A stretch of 64,000 bases of DNA from Bifidobacterium asteroides (GCF_003202695.1 NZ_QGLL01000008.1:186001-250000), one strand, 5' to 3'; positions 47,944 through 60,255 are shown, counted from the stretch's first letter. A program made the numbers and translations. The notes: a model not told the origin generated them from the sequence alone.

Positions 47944-49620
47944 TTGGCCGAATTCATTTATCAGATGATCAAGGCGCGCAAGTCCTTCGGCGACCGCGTC
48001 ATCCTGGACGATGTAACCCTGAGTTTCCTGCCCGGCGCCAAGATTGGCGTGGTGGGCCCCAATGGCATGGGCAAATCCACCCTCCTGCGGATCATGGCCG
48101 GCCTGGACACGGTCAGCAACGGCGAAGCACAGCTCACCCCCGGCTATACGGTAGGCATTCTCCAGCAGGAGCCGCCCCTGGACGAGGACAAGACCGTGGG
48201 CGAGAATATTCGTATGGCCTTCGGCGACATCATGAGCAAGGTGGACCGATTCAATCAGATCGGCGAGCAGATGGCCGACCCCAACGCCAATTATGATGCT
48301 CTCATGACCGAGATGGGCCAGCTTCAAGAGCAGATCGATGCCGCCAATGGCTGGGATCTTGACTCCCAGCTGGATCAGGCCATGGATGCCCTGCAGTGCC
48401 CCGACCCGGACACCCCGGTCTCGGTCATCTCTGGAGGCGAGCGCCGCCGGGTGGCTCTATGCCGCCTGCTGCTGGAAGCACCTGACCTGCTTCTGTTGGA
48501 CGAGCCCACCAACCACCTGGATGCCGAGTCCATCCTCTGGCTGGAACAGTACCTGCACACCTACAAGGGCGCCGTCCTGGCCGTGACCCACGACCGGTAC
48601 TTCCTGGACAACGTAGCTGAGTGGATCTGCGAGGTCGATCGCGGCCACCTCTACCCCTACCAGGGCAACTACTCCACATACTTGGAGACCAAGGCCAAGC
48701 GTCTGGAGGTCCAGGGGCAGAAGGATGCCAAGCTGGCCAAACGGCTCAATACCGAACTGGAATGGGTCCGTTCCTCGCCCAAGGCCCGTCAGGCCAAGAA
48801 CAAGGCCCGTCTTGAGCGTTACGAGCAGATGGAGAACGAGGCCCGGAACAACAAGAAGCTGGACTTCTCCGAGATCCAGATTCCGCCGGGGCCCCGTCTG
48901 GGCTCCAAGGTGTTGGAGGCCGAGCACATCCATAAGGCCTTCGGCGACCGCGTTCTGATCGACGATCTGAGCTTCACTCTGCCCAGAAACGGCATAGTGG
49001 GCGTCATCGGCCCCAATGGCGTGGGCAAGTCCACGCTCTTCAAGACCATCGTGGGCCTGGAGCCGCTGACATCGGGCTCCTTGGAGGTCGGCGACACGGT
49101 CAAGATCTCCTATGTGGATCAGAACCGCGAGGGCATCGATCCTAACAAGAACCTCTGGGAGGTGGTATCCGGGGGGCTGGACTTCATCGAGGTCGGTGGC
49201 GTCGAGGTGCCCACCCGCGCCTACGTGGCATCCTTCGGCTTCAAAGGCTCGGATCAGCAGAAACAGGCCGGTGTCCTTTCCGGCGGCGAGCGCAACAGAC
49301 TGAACCTGGCACTCACTCTCAAGCAGGGCGGCAACCTCCTTCTGCTGGACGAGCCAACCAACGACTTGGATGTGGAGACCCTGGAAAGTCTGGAAAACGC
49401 CCTGCTGGCCTTCCCCGGCTGCGCTGTGGTCATCTCGCACGACCGCTGGTTCCTGGACAGGATCGCCACCCATATCCTGGCCTGGGAAGGCACAGACGAA
49501 AACCCGGCCTCCTGGTACTGGTTCGAGGGCAACTTCCAGGCATATCAAGAGAACAAGGTCAAGCGTCTGGGTGAGGAGGCCTCCAGACCCCACCGCATCC
49601 ACCGCAAGTTGACCCGCTGA
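47944..49620 (+). CDS. ettA: Energy-dependent translational throttle protein, ABC-F
   Basis: Ribosome-associated ABC-F ATPase that gates the first steps of elongation by ATP/ADP ratio. Two ABC domains: Walker A GPNGMGKST and GPNGVGKST, signatures ISGGERRR and LSGGERNR, Walker B LLLLDEPTNHLD and LLLLDEPTNDLD. The arm is present between them. The TTG start at 47944 has GAGGT upstream and gives MAEFIYQMIKARKSFG, the conserved EttA N-terminus, so it is convincing. 558 aa, no transmembrane partner. Confidence 0.96.
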   Translation: MAEFIYQMIKARKSFGDRVILDDVTLSFLPGAKIGVVGPNGMGKSTLLRIMAGLDTVSNGEAQLTPGYTVGILQQEPPLDEDKTVGENIRMAFGDIMSKVDRFNQIGEQMADPNANYDALMTEMGQLQEQIDAANGWDLDSQLDQAMDALQCPDPDTPVSVISGGERRRVALCRLLLEAPDLLLLDEPTNHLDAESILWLEQYLHTYKGAVLAVTHDRYFLDNVAEWICEVDRGHLYPYQGNYSTYLETKAKRLEVQGQKDAKLAKRLNTELEWVRSSPKARQAKNKARLERYEQMENEARNNKKLDFSEIQIPPGPRLGSKVLEAEHIHKAFGDRVLIDDLSFTLPRNGIVGVIGPNGVGKSTLFKTIVGLEPLTSGSLEVGDTVKISYVDQNREGIDPNKNLWEVVSGGLDFIEVGGVEVPTRAYVASFGFKGSDQQKQAGVLSGGERNRLNLALTLKQGGNLLLLDEPTNDLDVETLESLENALLAFPGCAVVISHDRWFLDRIATHILAWEGTDENPASWYWFEGNFQAYQENKVKRLGEEASRPHRIHRKLTR

Positions 49621-49657
49621 GCAAAACATCACAAGAGAGGGAGGGCCAAGGAGAAGT

Positions 49658-50563
49658 ATGAGCACGGCAGATGAATCACTGGTCCGAGCCATCGCTGCTC
49701 TGGATGTACAAGAACAGCAGCCTGTCGATGGCCGTTCCCGCTTTCGGGGCGAATCGCTGGACTTTCCCACTGGTCGCCTCTACGGGGGCCAGCTGCTGGG
49801 CCAGGCCATCATGGCTGGCGGACGGACTGTGCCCGGAGGTCGACTGCCCCACTCGATGCATGCCTATTACCTGCGTACGGGACTCCTGAAGCAGGACATC
49901 CAAGCGGAAGTTGAGACCATTCGCGACGGGCACTCCTTCTCCTCCAGGCGAGTTGATCTGCGTCAGGGGGAGCGGACCATCCTGAACGCCCTCCTCTCCT
50001 ATCAGCAGGTCGGCCAGGAGGGTATCCACTATGGCGATCCCATGCCGACCGGTCTGCCAAATCCGGAGGATCTGCCTGGCTCCCGGGAACAGATGGAACC
50101 CTATGCCGACCAGTCCCCCTTCGCTGACTACTATGCTCATCAGAGCCCCTTCGACCTCCGTCATGTGGGCGGTACGGTCCTGTTGGACGATGCAGAAAAC
50201 AGTGATTCCGGGGATGACGGCAGAAGTCGCCAGGCCGTTTGGAGCCGCACCCAGGGAAAAGCCGACCTGGACCCGCTGATGCGCCGGGCCCTGCTGGCCA
50301 TGGAATGCGATCAGATCATGATGGAACCCGCCCTGCGTCGTGCTGGGCTGAGCATGACCACTCCGGGGATTTCCTTCGCCTCCATCGACCATGCTATGTG
50401 GTGGTATCAGGATCTAGACCCTTGTGACTGGCACTGCTTCATTCAGGAGTCCCCTGTGGCCGCCCACGGCCGCAGCCTGTGCATAGCCAAGGTCTACACC
50501 CGTCAGGGTGATCTAGCAGCCTTCATGGTTCAGGAAGCCATGATCAGGGTGCCTAAGGACTGA
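49658..50563 (+). CDS. tesB: Acyl-CoA thioesterase II
   Basis: Hydrolyses acyl-CoA to free acid and CoA. Double-hotdog protein: first unit FPTGRLYGGQLLGQAIMAG with the helix that faces the active site, second unit with GISFASIDHAMWWY and CFIQESPVAAHGRSLCIAKVY containing the catalytic residues. 301 aa. It follows ettA after 37 bases and may be cotranscribed. Confidence 0.93.
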   Translation: MSTADESLVRAIAALDVQEQQPVDGRSRFRGESLDFPTGRLYGGQLLGQAIMAGGRTVPGGRLPHSMHAYYLRTGLLKQDIQAEVETIRDGHSFSSRRVDLRQGERTILNALLSYQQVGQEGIHYGDPMPTGLPNPEDLPGSREQMEPYADQSPFADYYAHQSPFDLRHVGGTVLLDDAENSDSGDDGRSRQAVWSRTQGKADLDPLMRRALLAMECDQIMMEPALRRAGLSMTTPGISFASIDHAMWWYQDLDPCDWHCFIQESPVAAHGRSLCIAKVYTRQGDLAAFMVQEAMIRVPKD

Positions 50564-50589
50564 TCTACTGATCTACTGATCTACTGATC
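50560..50589. repeat. 8-base tandem repeat at the tesB stop
   Basis: CTGATCTA is repeated nearly four times in a row (50560-50589), starting in the tesB stop codon TGA. Such repeats can change copy number; here a change would stay outside the coding region. Confidence 0.7.
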
Positions 50590-50593
50590 CCTT

Positions 50594-50632
50594 GCTGAAG
50601 CTTTTGCCGCAGCAACCGGTAAAAGCTTCAGC
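50594..50632. terminator. Bidirectional terminator between tesB and the DUF3180 gene
   Basis: GCTGAAGCTTTT and AAAAGCTTCAGC pair perfectly and the stem extends GCCG/CGGT inward, about 16 bp. It lies between convergent genes. Stem ends are A/T-rich so both strands carry T-rich arms. Confidence 0.8.
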
Positions 50633-50683
50633 GATAATTGTCCCGACGAACCAGGAAATTTCTCAGCACCGTCACCAGCTGGT

Positions 50684-51232
50684 TCAACTGCGCCGATCAT
50701 CCACCGAGTCAGCCTGCTTCTCGGCAGCATCAGCCGCATCAGCCATGGGTCTGCGCGTGGACTTGCGTCCGTCAGGTTTTTCAGGACCGTCGTTCGGGGG
50801 CAACTGGCAGAGCCACTCCCCCACTGCTCCGGCCGCCACATCAATCAGACAGACCAGGGATGCGACCAGGCACTCCTGCATGACCCGCGCGTAATAAGGC
50901 GCGGCTGCATGGCCCATGCTGATCAGTGCCTGACTGCCATACCAGCCCAAAAGGGCAGCACAGGCAATTCCCAAGGCCTTGCTCATGATCAGCACGTTGA
51001 CCGCGAAGCGCAAATCCATCTCCTTGCGGTCTCCCTTGGCGTAACGATGCACTTGGAAGGCCATGATCAGGATTGCCAACCCCAACAGGAAGAGCAACAG
51101 GATGACCAGCCAGGGAACCCCCATGAGGTCCGTCCTAGTGGACATGCCCAGTTCCGAGATTCCAGCGCCTCCCATCAGGCCTAGGACCAGGGCGACCAGA
51201 TAGTGCACAAGCGGGGTGCGGCGAGCTTTCAT
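50684..51232 (-). CDS. DUF3180 family membrane protein
   Basis: 182 aa with four predicted helices: LVHYLVALVLGLMGGAGI, VPWLVILLLFLLGLAILIMAF, a third at IMSKALGIACAALLGWYG and a fourth near ECLVASLVCLIDVAAGAVG. The C-terminus is charged. It always follows folK in actinobacteria as far as I know, and here it overlaps folBK by ATGA. Function unknown. Confidence 0.85.
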   Translation of the reverse strand: MKARRTPLVHYLVALVLGLMGGAGISELGMSTRTDLMGVPWLVILLLFLLGLAILIMAFQVHRYAKGDRKEMDLRFAVNVLIMSKALGIACAALLGWYGSQALISMGHAAAPYYARVMQECLVASLVCLIDVAAGAVGEWLCQLPPNDGPEKPDGRKSTRRPMADAADAAEKQADSVDDRRS

Positions 51233-52311
51233 GACAGTCCGTCCAGAATCCAGTCCTCCGAAACCATGCTGATGCGATCACGGTCAGGAGCACGGTTGGC
51301 CAGACTCGCCAGACAGGATCCGCCAGCTCCGGGCAGGCAATGCTCAGGCTCCAAATAAGCCCAAGGCACTAGAATGCGCGATGGGGCGTCAGAGGTCAGT
51401 AGAGGCGGGCGGTCCTGAGCAGAGGGAAGCGAGCCGTCCGAGGTCTCCACCTCCACCACGTCTGCATCCAGTCCGCCAATCTTTCTGATAGGGGCGGCCA
51501 CCATATCCAGAGCTGACCGCAGCCCCTCCAGATCCAGCGGCGTCTGCAGGATCACCACGGCCGATAGACGCTGGTCTCCCTGTTCATCCCGGTAGGAATA
51601 CAGGGGCGAGATGCCGACCAGCTGGCTGCCAGGGATCCCATCCAGGGCTGCAAGAGCCCGAAGCATGACCAATCGGTCGGTTCCTGATGCCCCTTCCAGC
51701 GCAATCACATCACGCATCAGAAGACCCTGTGCTTTGGATTCCTCAGTAGCCAGCTGGCTGGAAGCTTCATCCTCATTTTCAGGATATGAGGACAGGACGT
51801 CCTGTCTGGACGCGGTAACAGGATGACGCAGCCGCGCCCGTGCCGCTTGACCTGGATCGTCCTGACCAGACAGCAGGAGCGAGGGGTGTCCTAGCACAGC
51901 ATGCCCGTCGCCGTTTACGCGTCCAGACTCCATGCTGCCCGGATTGCCTTGTATCTGATCGGCAGCCGCCCGCTCCAGGGTGACCGCCACCTGAAAATCG
52001 ACACCTGTTCCCTGATCAGCGCCCAAACGAGTGACTGTGACCCGGGTGCGGCGGATCTGGTGGGAGAGCAGGATGGCATCAGCCACCTTGGCGGTCAGGG
52101 ATTCCAGAATCTCGTCAATCGGCTCCTTGCGAATCAGATTGACGATCCTGCGAACGATCTGCACATAGTCAACGGTCTGAGTGCCGTCGTTGAGTCTGCC
52201 TGCCTCACTCAAATCCAGGTAGAGCACGGCATCGACCTGGTAGCCGGATCCAGACCCTTGATCGTCATGCAGGGGTGCAGCCTTGATGGAGCTCAGACGG
52301 ATGGAATCCAT
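51229..52311 (-). CDS. folBK: Fused dihydroneopterin aldolase / HPPK with divergent HPPK part
   Basis: Folate pathway. The first 110 residues are FolB: SIRLSSIKAAPLHDD, AVLYLDLSEAG, DYVQIVRRIVNLIRKEPIDEILESL. A variable linker of about 90 residues follows. The HPPK half is recognisable by MLRALAALDGIPGSQLVGISPLYSY and VVILQTPLDLEGL. The usual RWGPRxLDLDLL motif is altered to IGGLDADVVEV: a DxD remains but the basic residues that bind ATP are missing. 360 aa from ATG 52311 with GGGAGGGG upstream. HPPK activity is therefore doubtful. Confidence 0.85.
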   Translation of the reverse strand: MDSIRLSSIKAAPLHDDQGSGSGYQVDAVLYLDLSEAGRLNDGTQTVDYVQIVRRIVNLIRKEPIDEILESLTAKVADAILLSHQIRRTRVTVTRLGADQGTGVDFQVAVTLERAAADQIQGNPGSMESGRVNGDGHAVLGHPSLLLSGQDDPGQAARARLRHPVTASRQDVLSSYPENEDEASSQLATEESKAQGLLMRDVIALEGASGTDRLVMLRALAALDGIPGSQLVGISPLYSYRDEQGDQRLSAVVILQTPLDLEGLRSALDMVAAPIRKIGGLDADVVEVETSDGSLPSAQDRPPLLTSDAPSRILVPWAYLEPEHCLPGAGGSCLASLANRAPDRDRISMVSEDWILDGLS

Positions 52312-52393
52312 GTTGTACGCCCCTCCCTTGCCTTGGAACATTCACTGCAGAAAAGCCCGAAACCATATACAAGGCGCCGGGCCAATTCCGAAT

Positions 52394-54504
<2,111 letters not shown>

Positions 54505-54508
<4 letters not shown>

Positions 54509-55098
54509 GACTGCCCCCTCTGATCCTGTTCCTGAGTCGGGTCCGCATATTCTTCGGACCTCAGTACGGCTATCGAGTCCAGATTACGGTACTGCTCGTC
54601 GTAATCCAGCCCGAAGCCGACAACGAATTCGTCGGGTATGGCGAATCCCGGATACTTGACATTCACCTCAACCTCGTGCCGAGAGGTCTTGTCCAGCAGG
54701 GTGAAGATCTCCACAGATGCAGCTCCTCGCTCCTTGAGACGCTCAACCAACCAGTGCAAGGTGTAGCCGGAATCGATAATATCCTCAACAATCAGAATAT
54801 GCCGACCGCGCACATCACAGTCCAAATCCATCCTGATGTCCAAGTCGCCCTCGGAGACGCTGGTTTTGCCAGCCGGATAGCTGGAGATGCTCATGAACTC
54901 GATCTGAACCGGAATGGTAACAGCCTGTGAGAGGGCGGCAAGCGTGTTGAAGGCCCCCTTGAGCACGGCCAGCATGATCGGGTTCTTGTCCCGGTAATCC
55001 CGGCTGACCTGCTCGGCCGTCCGGTTGATCAGCTCCTTTATCCGTTCCTTGGACACCAGTTCATGGTCGATATGGGATTGAATATCAGCGATGCGCAT
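54505..55098 (-). CDS. hpt: Hypoxanthine-guanine phosphoribosyltransferase
   Basis: Purine salvage enzyme. The PRPP loop is [11 protein letters not shown], with [14 protein letters not shown] as the pyrophosphate loop and a C-terminal [16 protein letters not shown] contacting the base. 197 aa from ATG 55098. The frame is open to 55203 but overlaps tilS there. Between tilS and ftsH, the common actinobacterial order. Confidence 0.96.
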
Positions 55099-56194
55099 GG
55101 TCCCCATCATTGCATATGAGAATGACTTGACCCTTGCGGATTGCTGTATGGGAGCTGGGAAATCGGGGACCCTGCTGGCCGTGCCATCGACAGACCAAGT
55201 CATCCAGAGCCCGAACCTGCACAGCTGTGAAACGAATGCCCAGCCTGGTCAGCACCTGAGCCAGCAGGCGGGTGCGCAGGGCCGGATGACAGTCGGACAA
55301 CCCGTGGGCATCCAAGCGAGCCAGAACCCCTTTAGCCCTCTGATCCGAATCAGGGCGGGTAACCAGTCGCCGGAACAACTCATCCACCTGGGTATCCAAA
55401 TACTCCTGATCCAGACGTGCCATGTCCGCCCCCAGGGCAAGACGGCGCACCATGTCCCGGCTAGCGAAGCGATTCAACTCGGGCAGCAGGTCGTGACGGA
55501 TTCGCGAGCGCAGCGGCATCGTCTTGGGAAGCGTACGGTCAGCCGGCTGATCATCGCCGTTGGTGGGGTCGTCCCACCAGCTGATCCCCTGCTGGCGGCA
55601 AATGGCCGTGGTATCCTTCCGGTCCAGGTCAAGGAATGGGCGAAGGTAGCGCATCCCTCCACGCTCCACACGCCGAGCCATGCCAGTGATGGCCTCCAGC
55701 CCCTGGGAACGGATCAGGCCGATCAGCACCGTCTCGGCCTGATCGTCACGGGTGTGCGCCAGAAGGACGGCCCTGGCACCCAGTTCGAGGGCCTGCTCGG
55801 AGAGGGCCTGGTAGCGGACCACACGGGCATCGGCCTCAGTGCCAGCCGAAGTGACAGGCACATCCACTCTGGTGACGCGGACCGGATTCAACCCCAGCTT
55901 CCGGCAGGTTCCAGCCGCGCGCTCGGCGATCCGATCCGAATCAGGCGCCAGGCCGTGATCAATCAGCAGGGCACCGCACCGCAGCCCGTTCATATCGGCC
56001 GCCAGGTGGGCTACACAGGCCAAGGCCAAGGAGTCCCGACCTCCTGAGCAGGCCACCAGAATCAGAGGAGCATCCGGATCAGGCTGATGCACCCCGTGAT
56101 GGGCAAACCGTCGATCCTGCAAGCCCAGGCCCTCCCGGTCCAGGGTTGAGCGCAGGAGCCCCACCGCCTTTTTCATCTCCGCTGAATAGACCAT
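55085..56194 (-). CDS. tilS: tRNA(Ile)-lysidine synthetase
   Basis: Changes C34 of the CAU-anticodon tRNA-Ile to lysidine so that it reads AUA. The PP-loop is ACSGGRDSLALA, and the later HTRDDQAETVLIGLIRSQGLEAITGM is also conserved. 369 aa, about 13 bases overlap with hpt. Start uncertain (56194 or 56176). The essential substrate tRNA also has the CAU anticodon seen in the tRNA at 45 kb. Confidence 0.93.
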   Translation of the reverse strand: MVYSAEMKKAVGLLRSTLDREGLGLQDRRFAHHGVHQPDPDAPLILVACSGGRDSLALACVAHLAADMNGLRCGALLIDHGLAPDSDRIAERAAGTCRKLGLNPVRVTRVDVPVTSAGTEADARVVRYQALSEQALELGARAVLLAHTRDDQAETVLIGLIRSQGLEAITGMARRVERGGMRYLRPFLDLDRKDTTAICRQQGISWWDDPTNGDDQPADRTLPKTMPLRSRIRHDLLPELNRFASRDMVRRLALGADMARLDQEYLDTQVDELFRRLVTRPDSDQRAKGVLARLDAHGLSDCHPALRTRLLAQVLTRLGIRFTAVQVRALDDLVCRWHGQQGPRFPSSHTAIRKGQVILICNDGDHAHR

Positions 56195-56213
56195 AGTCCA
56201 AGCCGTTTCCCGC

Positions 56214-57749
56214 TCAGAGCCGATCCAAGGATCCGACCAGGGTGTCCACAGCATGCCTGGCAGCAGCCGCATCCTCGGGGTCGTTGACGACTACAGCAAA
56301 GACCAGAACGCCGCCGGAGCGTCGAATCACATTGCCTGCCAGCGAAGTCACATGATCCAAGGTTCCGGTCTTGGCCCGGATCAGCCCGTCGGCCTGATTG
56401 TCTATTTTCCGTCTGGCTGCCGTGCCGGTCAGCCCCACCACCGACAGACCCTTGACCAGAGGGGTCAGGCCCTTCTTGGACAGGGCCAGCTGCTGAATGT
56501 CCGCCAAGGTGCCCACCTTTAGGGTGGAACCAGGAGTCAGTCCAGAGCAATCGGCCATGTTGAGGCCCGCAGTGTCCACGCCCAGCTTGCTCAGCGTGCT
56601 GGTAACGGCTTTCACCGCCCCGGCTGGGCTGTTGGGCATGTCCAAGGCCAAGGCGGTCAGACGACCGAAAAGCTCAGCCAGGCTGTTATCCGAGTTGCGT
56701 AGCATCAGCGACATGACCTCGCTGAGCCGAGCCGAGCGGACACGGGCCAGAACCCTACCCTGAGCATGATCGATACGGTCTGGCGCCTGTGCATTATCCA
56801 CATGGATTCCGGACTGCGTCAGGCTGTTGGCAAAGACAGCCGCAGCGGCTCCTGCCGGATTCTCGACCCTGGGAAGATAGACCCCGCCTGCGTCCGGATC
56901 AGCGTCAGGCTCGGTCCGTCCCTGCCGGGCCTCATCCACGGCCATGGAAACAGACTCCTGGAAGTAGATGCCATCAGGATTGTTGTCTTCGATGCCCTTA
57001 GGCATCCGATCATCGCCGAAGAGCGTATCCTGGTAGGCCAATGCCACGCGGTCGATCCCCTGCTTGCGCAGGGCCTGGGCCGTCCGCTCGGCCAGGGTTC
57101 CCAGCCCGGCCCGACCATTGACGTGCAGAGGATCATCCTTGCCGGCGCCTAGAAGCATGTCGCCATTACCGCGCAGGGTCAGCGTTGCCGACGAGGAAGA
57201 AGAGGAATTCAGCAGCACCTCAGTATCCAGCTGGGACGACATGTCCAGAACTGAGGCGGCAGCTGCGGCGGTCAAGGTCTTCATGGTAGAGGCCGGCTGG
57301 CGCGCCTGGTCGGCGTTCTTCTGAGCCAGCACCCGTCCATCAGCCTGCCGCACGACCAAGGAGTATGCATTGCCTAAGCCAGGCGTATCGGCGAAAGCAT
57401 TGACCAGCTGCTGGACCTGGCCGACATCCACTGCGGGTCCAGGCCGGTCCACGGCTGCAGTTGACGACTCGCCCATCATGACCGCAGCGGGAATCGACGA
57501 ATGGCTGGTCTTAGCCAAGGTCAGCGGACCGGGCGCCAAGTCAGCCAGGTCCATGCAGGCGTAGCTGACAACCAGCATGATCGCTGCAAGCGCAGTCAAG
57601 ACCACACGCCAGCGGCGCTTGGTCCGACGACGGCGCGTTATGCGCTGCTGATGTCTGTCACCCAATTGCTCTCTCCCGAACTTGCGCCCGCCGACCGAAT
57701 TCAACGGAGGCCCGGCGGCACTCATGGACTTCGGATCGGTCGACATCAT
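56214..57749 (-). CDS. dacB: D-alanyl-D-alanine carboxypeptidase/endopeptidase, PBP4 type
   Basis: Peptidase family S13 penicillin-binding protein that trims or cuts peptidoglycan crosslinks. The active-site Ser is in STMK (residue 154), SDN in NSDNSLAELFGR and KTG in IRAKTGTLDHVTS. An N-terminal basic segment (RRRRTKRRWR) precedes one helix, so it is membrane-anchored. 511 aa, about 20 bases before tilS and likely cotranscribed. Confidence 0.94.
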   Translation of the reverse strand: MMSTDPKSMSAAGPPLNSVGGRKFGREQLGDRHQQRITRRRRTKRRWRVVLTALAAIMLVVSYACMDLADLAPGPLTLAKTSHSSIPAAVMMGESSTAAVDRPGPAVDVGQVQQLVNAFADTPGLGNAYSLVVRQADGRVLAQKNADQARQPASTMKTLTAAAAASVLDMSSQLDTEVLLNSSSSSSATLTLRGNGDMLLGAGKDDPLHVNGRAGLGTLAERTAQALRKQGIDRVALAYQDTLFGDDRMPKGIEDNNPDGIYFQESVSMAVDEARQGRTEPDADPDAGGVYLPRVENPAGAAAAVFANSLTQSGIHVDNAQAPDRIDHAQGRVLARVRSARLSEVMSLMLRNSDNSLAELFGRLTALALDMPNSPAGAVKAVTSTLSKLGVDTAGLNMADCSGLTPGSTLKVGTLADIQQLALSKKGLTPLVKGLSVVGLTGTAARRKIDNQADGLIRAKTGTLDHVTSLAGNVIRRSGGVLVFAVVVNDPEDAAAARHAVDTLVGSLDRL

Positions 57750-57781
57750 CCCACTAGCCTAGTACTCGTCCCGAGACGACA

Positions 57782-59413
57782 TCAGGACTGCAGGGAATCG
57801 TATCGATCCAGAGTCAGCAGAATGGCCGACTGTCGACGATCGAAGATCCGGGATCCCAAAACTATACCTGCGGCAAGCACAATCAGACCGTTCGCCAATG
57901 CGACCGGCACAGGCAGCCAGAGCGGAAGAATCCCGCCCTTGGTCATAGTCGGCAATGCCACCAATATGGTGGGCAGCATAATCACCAGGCTAGCCAGCAA
58001 TTGCAGCATTGGCAGGAAGCCCTGGGCAACAGCACGTCCCTGCGGCGATGTGAAGGGCAGGTCCATAGAGGGTACCGGATAGATCAGCAGGGCCGAAAAA
58101 ATCTGGGCAACTCCCAGCCCAGACAGAAGCAATCCTATGGTCGCAGCCAGCAGATCCAGGGAGATGACCAAGTCTCGTCCGCCCTTCATTGCCCCGGAGA
58201 GCGCCAAAGTCACCAGCCCGAGGAGGAACATGCAGGGCATAGCCACAATCAGATGGCTGCGGACACGGGACAGCCGGTCCTCACGACCCTTTACTCCCGC
58301 AGCTATCTCCATGCGCAGGGCGAGCCCATCGTAGGCCAAGGCGTTGCCCTCGGGAATCTCCAGTATCAGGGCGCCTAAAACCGGTCCCAGCCATATCAGC
58401 ATGGGCATCTGACGGAAGATTATTGCGTACAGAACCATCAGGACCAGCAAAAGCGGATAGATAGACAGCTTGCGAGAATCCTGACGCAGATAGATCAGAA
58501 GCCGTGCGGTCATTGCATCCACAGCGTTCCGGGACCGGCCCAGCATCCCCAGTCCCTTGGAGGCAGTCGACCGCTCAGCGCTCGCCCCAGTGTGCAAACG
58601 GTCATGACGCAGACACAGCATGCCGATCATGAAACAGAGAGTCAGCGTGGCCAGCTCCATACACAGACGTCCAGCCAGAGCCCACCATGATCCCGCAAGA
58701 AGATCCTCAGGCAGACGGACAGCGGCGCCCAGCGGCGTCCAAGCCAGCAAGTCGGCCACGGACTTCATGGAGTCGGCGTCCACTGCCATGCCATTCATAA
58801 TCTCACTGCTCAACAGAGAGGGCAGCATGCACAAAACCATGATCACCATGGTGACCAGCAGATAGAGCCCGGATCGGGTGCGCCGAGCAACCATCAGCGT
58901 GCCGACCAGGTCCAAAACGGCACGGGACAAGGCCAGCATTACCATGACAGCCAGCAGAGCCGCAACCAAAGCCATGATCGCAGCTCCGACACCCATGCGG
59001 GCATAGATGGCCGTCAGAGCCAGAAAGCAGACAAGACCGGTCAATCCCGCAGGCCCGGTCAACCCGGCCAGGTAGAGCCCCAATTGCAACTGACCGTCAG
59101 GAATCCCGTAAAGAACGAATCGCGAAGGACTCAGGATCGACCCCTGGCCCAAAAAGATCAGTTGTATCAGGATCACTCCCAAGGTAAGCCCGACCAGGAG
59201 CAGGATCAATACAGTCCCCATACGCCGGCGGTCGCTCGGACCGGCGCCGGGCAGCCAGCCCCCTAGCGTCAGCGCAGTCTGCCAAGAGGCCAGACAGATG
59301 CCTATGGCCATGAGCAAACTGACAATGGCACCGACCATCTGCCAGGAGGAGTGCTTGATCGTTCCCCAGGTAATGGACCAACGCATGGCGATGATGGTGG
59401 TTGTCGTGCTCAT
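57782..59413 (-). CDS. ABC transporter permease, multi-pass
   Basis: 543 aa with roughly 12 hydrophobic segments in two halves, such as VGAIVSLLMAIGICLASW and ILLLVGLTLGVILIQLIFL. No family name comes to me beyond an ABC-2-like exporter permease. Its ATG overlaps the stop of the ATPase gene (ATGA), so they form a transporter pair. Substrate unknown. Confidence 0.75.
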   Translation of the reverse strand: MSTTTTIIAMRWSITWGTIKHSSWQMVGAIVSLLMAIGICLASWQTALTLGGWLPGAGPSDRRRMGTVLILLLVGLTLGVILIQLIFLGQGSILSPSRFVLYGIPDGQLQLGLYLAGLTGPAGLTGLVCFLALTAIYARMGVGAAIMALVAALLAVMVMLALSRAVLDLVGTLMVARRTRSGLYLLVTMVIMVLCMLPSLLSSEIMNGMAVDADSMKSVADLLAWTPLGAAVRLPEDLLAGSWWALAGRLCMELATLTLCFMIGMLCLRHDRLHTGASAERSTASKGLGMLGRSRNAVDAMTARLLIYLRQDSRKLSIYPLLLVLMVLYAIIFRQMPMLIWLGPVLGALILEIPEGNALAYDGLALRMEIAAGVKGREDRLSRVRSHLIVAMPCMFLLGLVTLALSGAMKGGRDLVISLDLLAATIGLLLSGLGVAQIFSALLIYPVPSMDLPFTSPQGRAVAQGFLPMLQLLASLVIMLPTILVALPTMTKGGILPLWLPVPVALANGLIVLAAGIVLGSRIFDRRQSAILLTLDRYDSLQS

Positions 59414-60255
59414 TCCGTCTCCTGGTCTTCCTCAGACCCGGAACCGTTCAGCCAAGCGATCCGGCGGGCCTGATGACGGCCGCCGACGAGATCCAGGAAA
59501 CGATCCTCCAGGTCCTCCCCTGCTGCGACCTGAGCCACTGTGCCATCAGCCCGAACCAGACCATGATTGATGATGGCTACATGAGTGCACATCCGCTCCA
59601 CCAGGGCCATGACATGCGAGGAAATGACCACGGTTCCTCCAGTATCGACATACTCGACAAGGATGTCCTTGAGATTGGCGCTGGAGACTGGGTCGACCGA
59701 CTCGAAAGGCTCATCCAGTACCAGAAGTCTAGGGGAATGGATCATTGCAGTGGCCAGGCAGATCTTCTTGGCCATACCGGATGAATAATCGCAGATCCGC
59801 TTGCCTGCGGCATCGGTCAGGTCGAAAGCCTCCAGCAGGTCCCTGGCCCTGCTCAGCGCCTCCTCGCGCGGCATTCGACGCAGCATGCCCGAGTAGACCA
59901 GCAATTGCAGACCGGTCAGCCTGTCAAAGATCTGGTCACCCTGGGGCATGACGCCGATGATCCGCTTGGCCGTATCCACGTCAGACCATACGTCCCTGCC
60001 CAGAATCATGACCTTTCCGGAGTCAGGCGCCAGGAGGCCGGTCACCATGTTCAGCGTGGTGGTCTTTCCCGCGCCGTTGGGGCCGACTATCCCATAGAAG
60101 GACCCCCTGGGAATGTCCAGAGAGAGAGCGTTGACAGCAGGCCGGCCCTGGTAGCACTTGACCAGGGCGCGAATAGAGACCGCTGCCTGTGGATCGGGCG
60201 GAGGAGCCACTGCCGTCTGGACGGTCATGCTGGCTGATCGGGCTTCATCGGACAT
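59410..60255 (-). CDS. ABC transporter ATP-binding protein
   Basis: 281 aa. Walker A GPNGAGKTT, Walker B LLVLDEPFESVDP and the switch His in VVISSHVMALVERM are present. The signature reads YSSGMAKK instead of LSGGQ, a variant seen in ABC-2 exporter ATPases (such as bacteriocin, sodium or drug type). It is first in the pair with the 57782-59413 permease. The cargo is unknown. Confidence 0.88.
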   Translation of the reverse strand: MSDEARSASMTVQTAVAPPPDPQAAVSIRALVKCYQGRPAVNALSLDIPRGSFYGIVGPNGAGKTTTLNMVTGLLAPDSGKVMILGRDVWSDVDTAKRIIGVMPQGDQIFDRLTGLQLLVYSGMLRRMPREEALSRARDLLEAFDLTDAAGKRICDYSSGMAKKICLATAMIHSPRLLVLDEPFESVDPVSSANLKDILVEYVDTGGTVVISSHVMALVERMCTHVAIINHGLVRADGTVAQVAAGEDLEDRFLDLVGGRHQARRIAWLNGSGSEEDQETE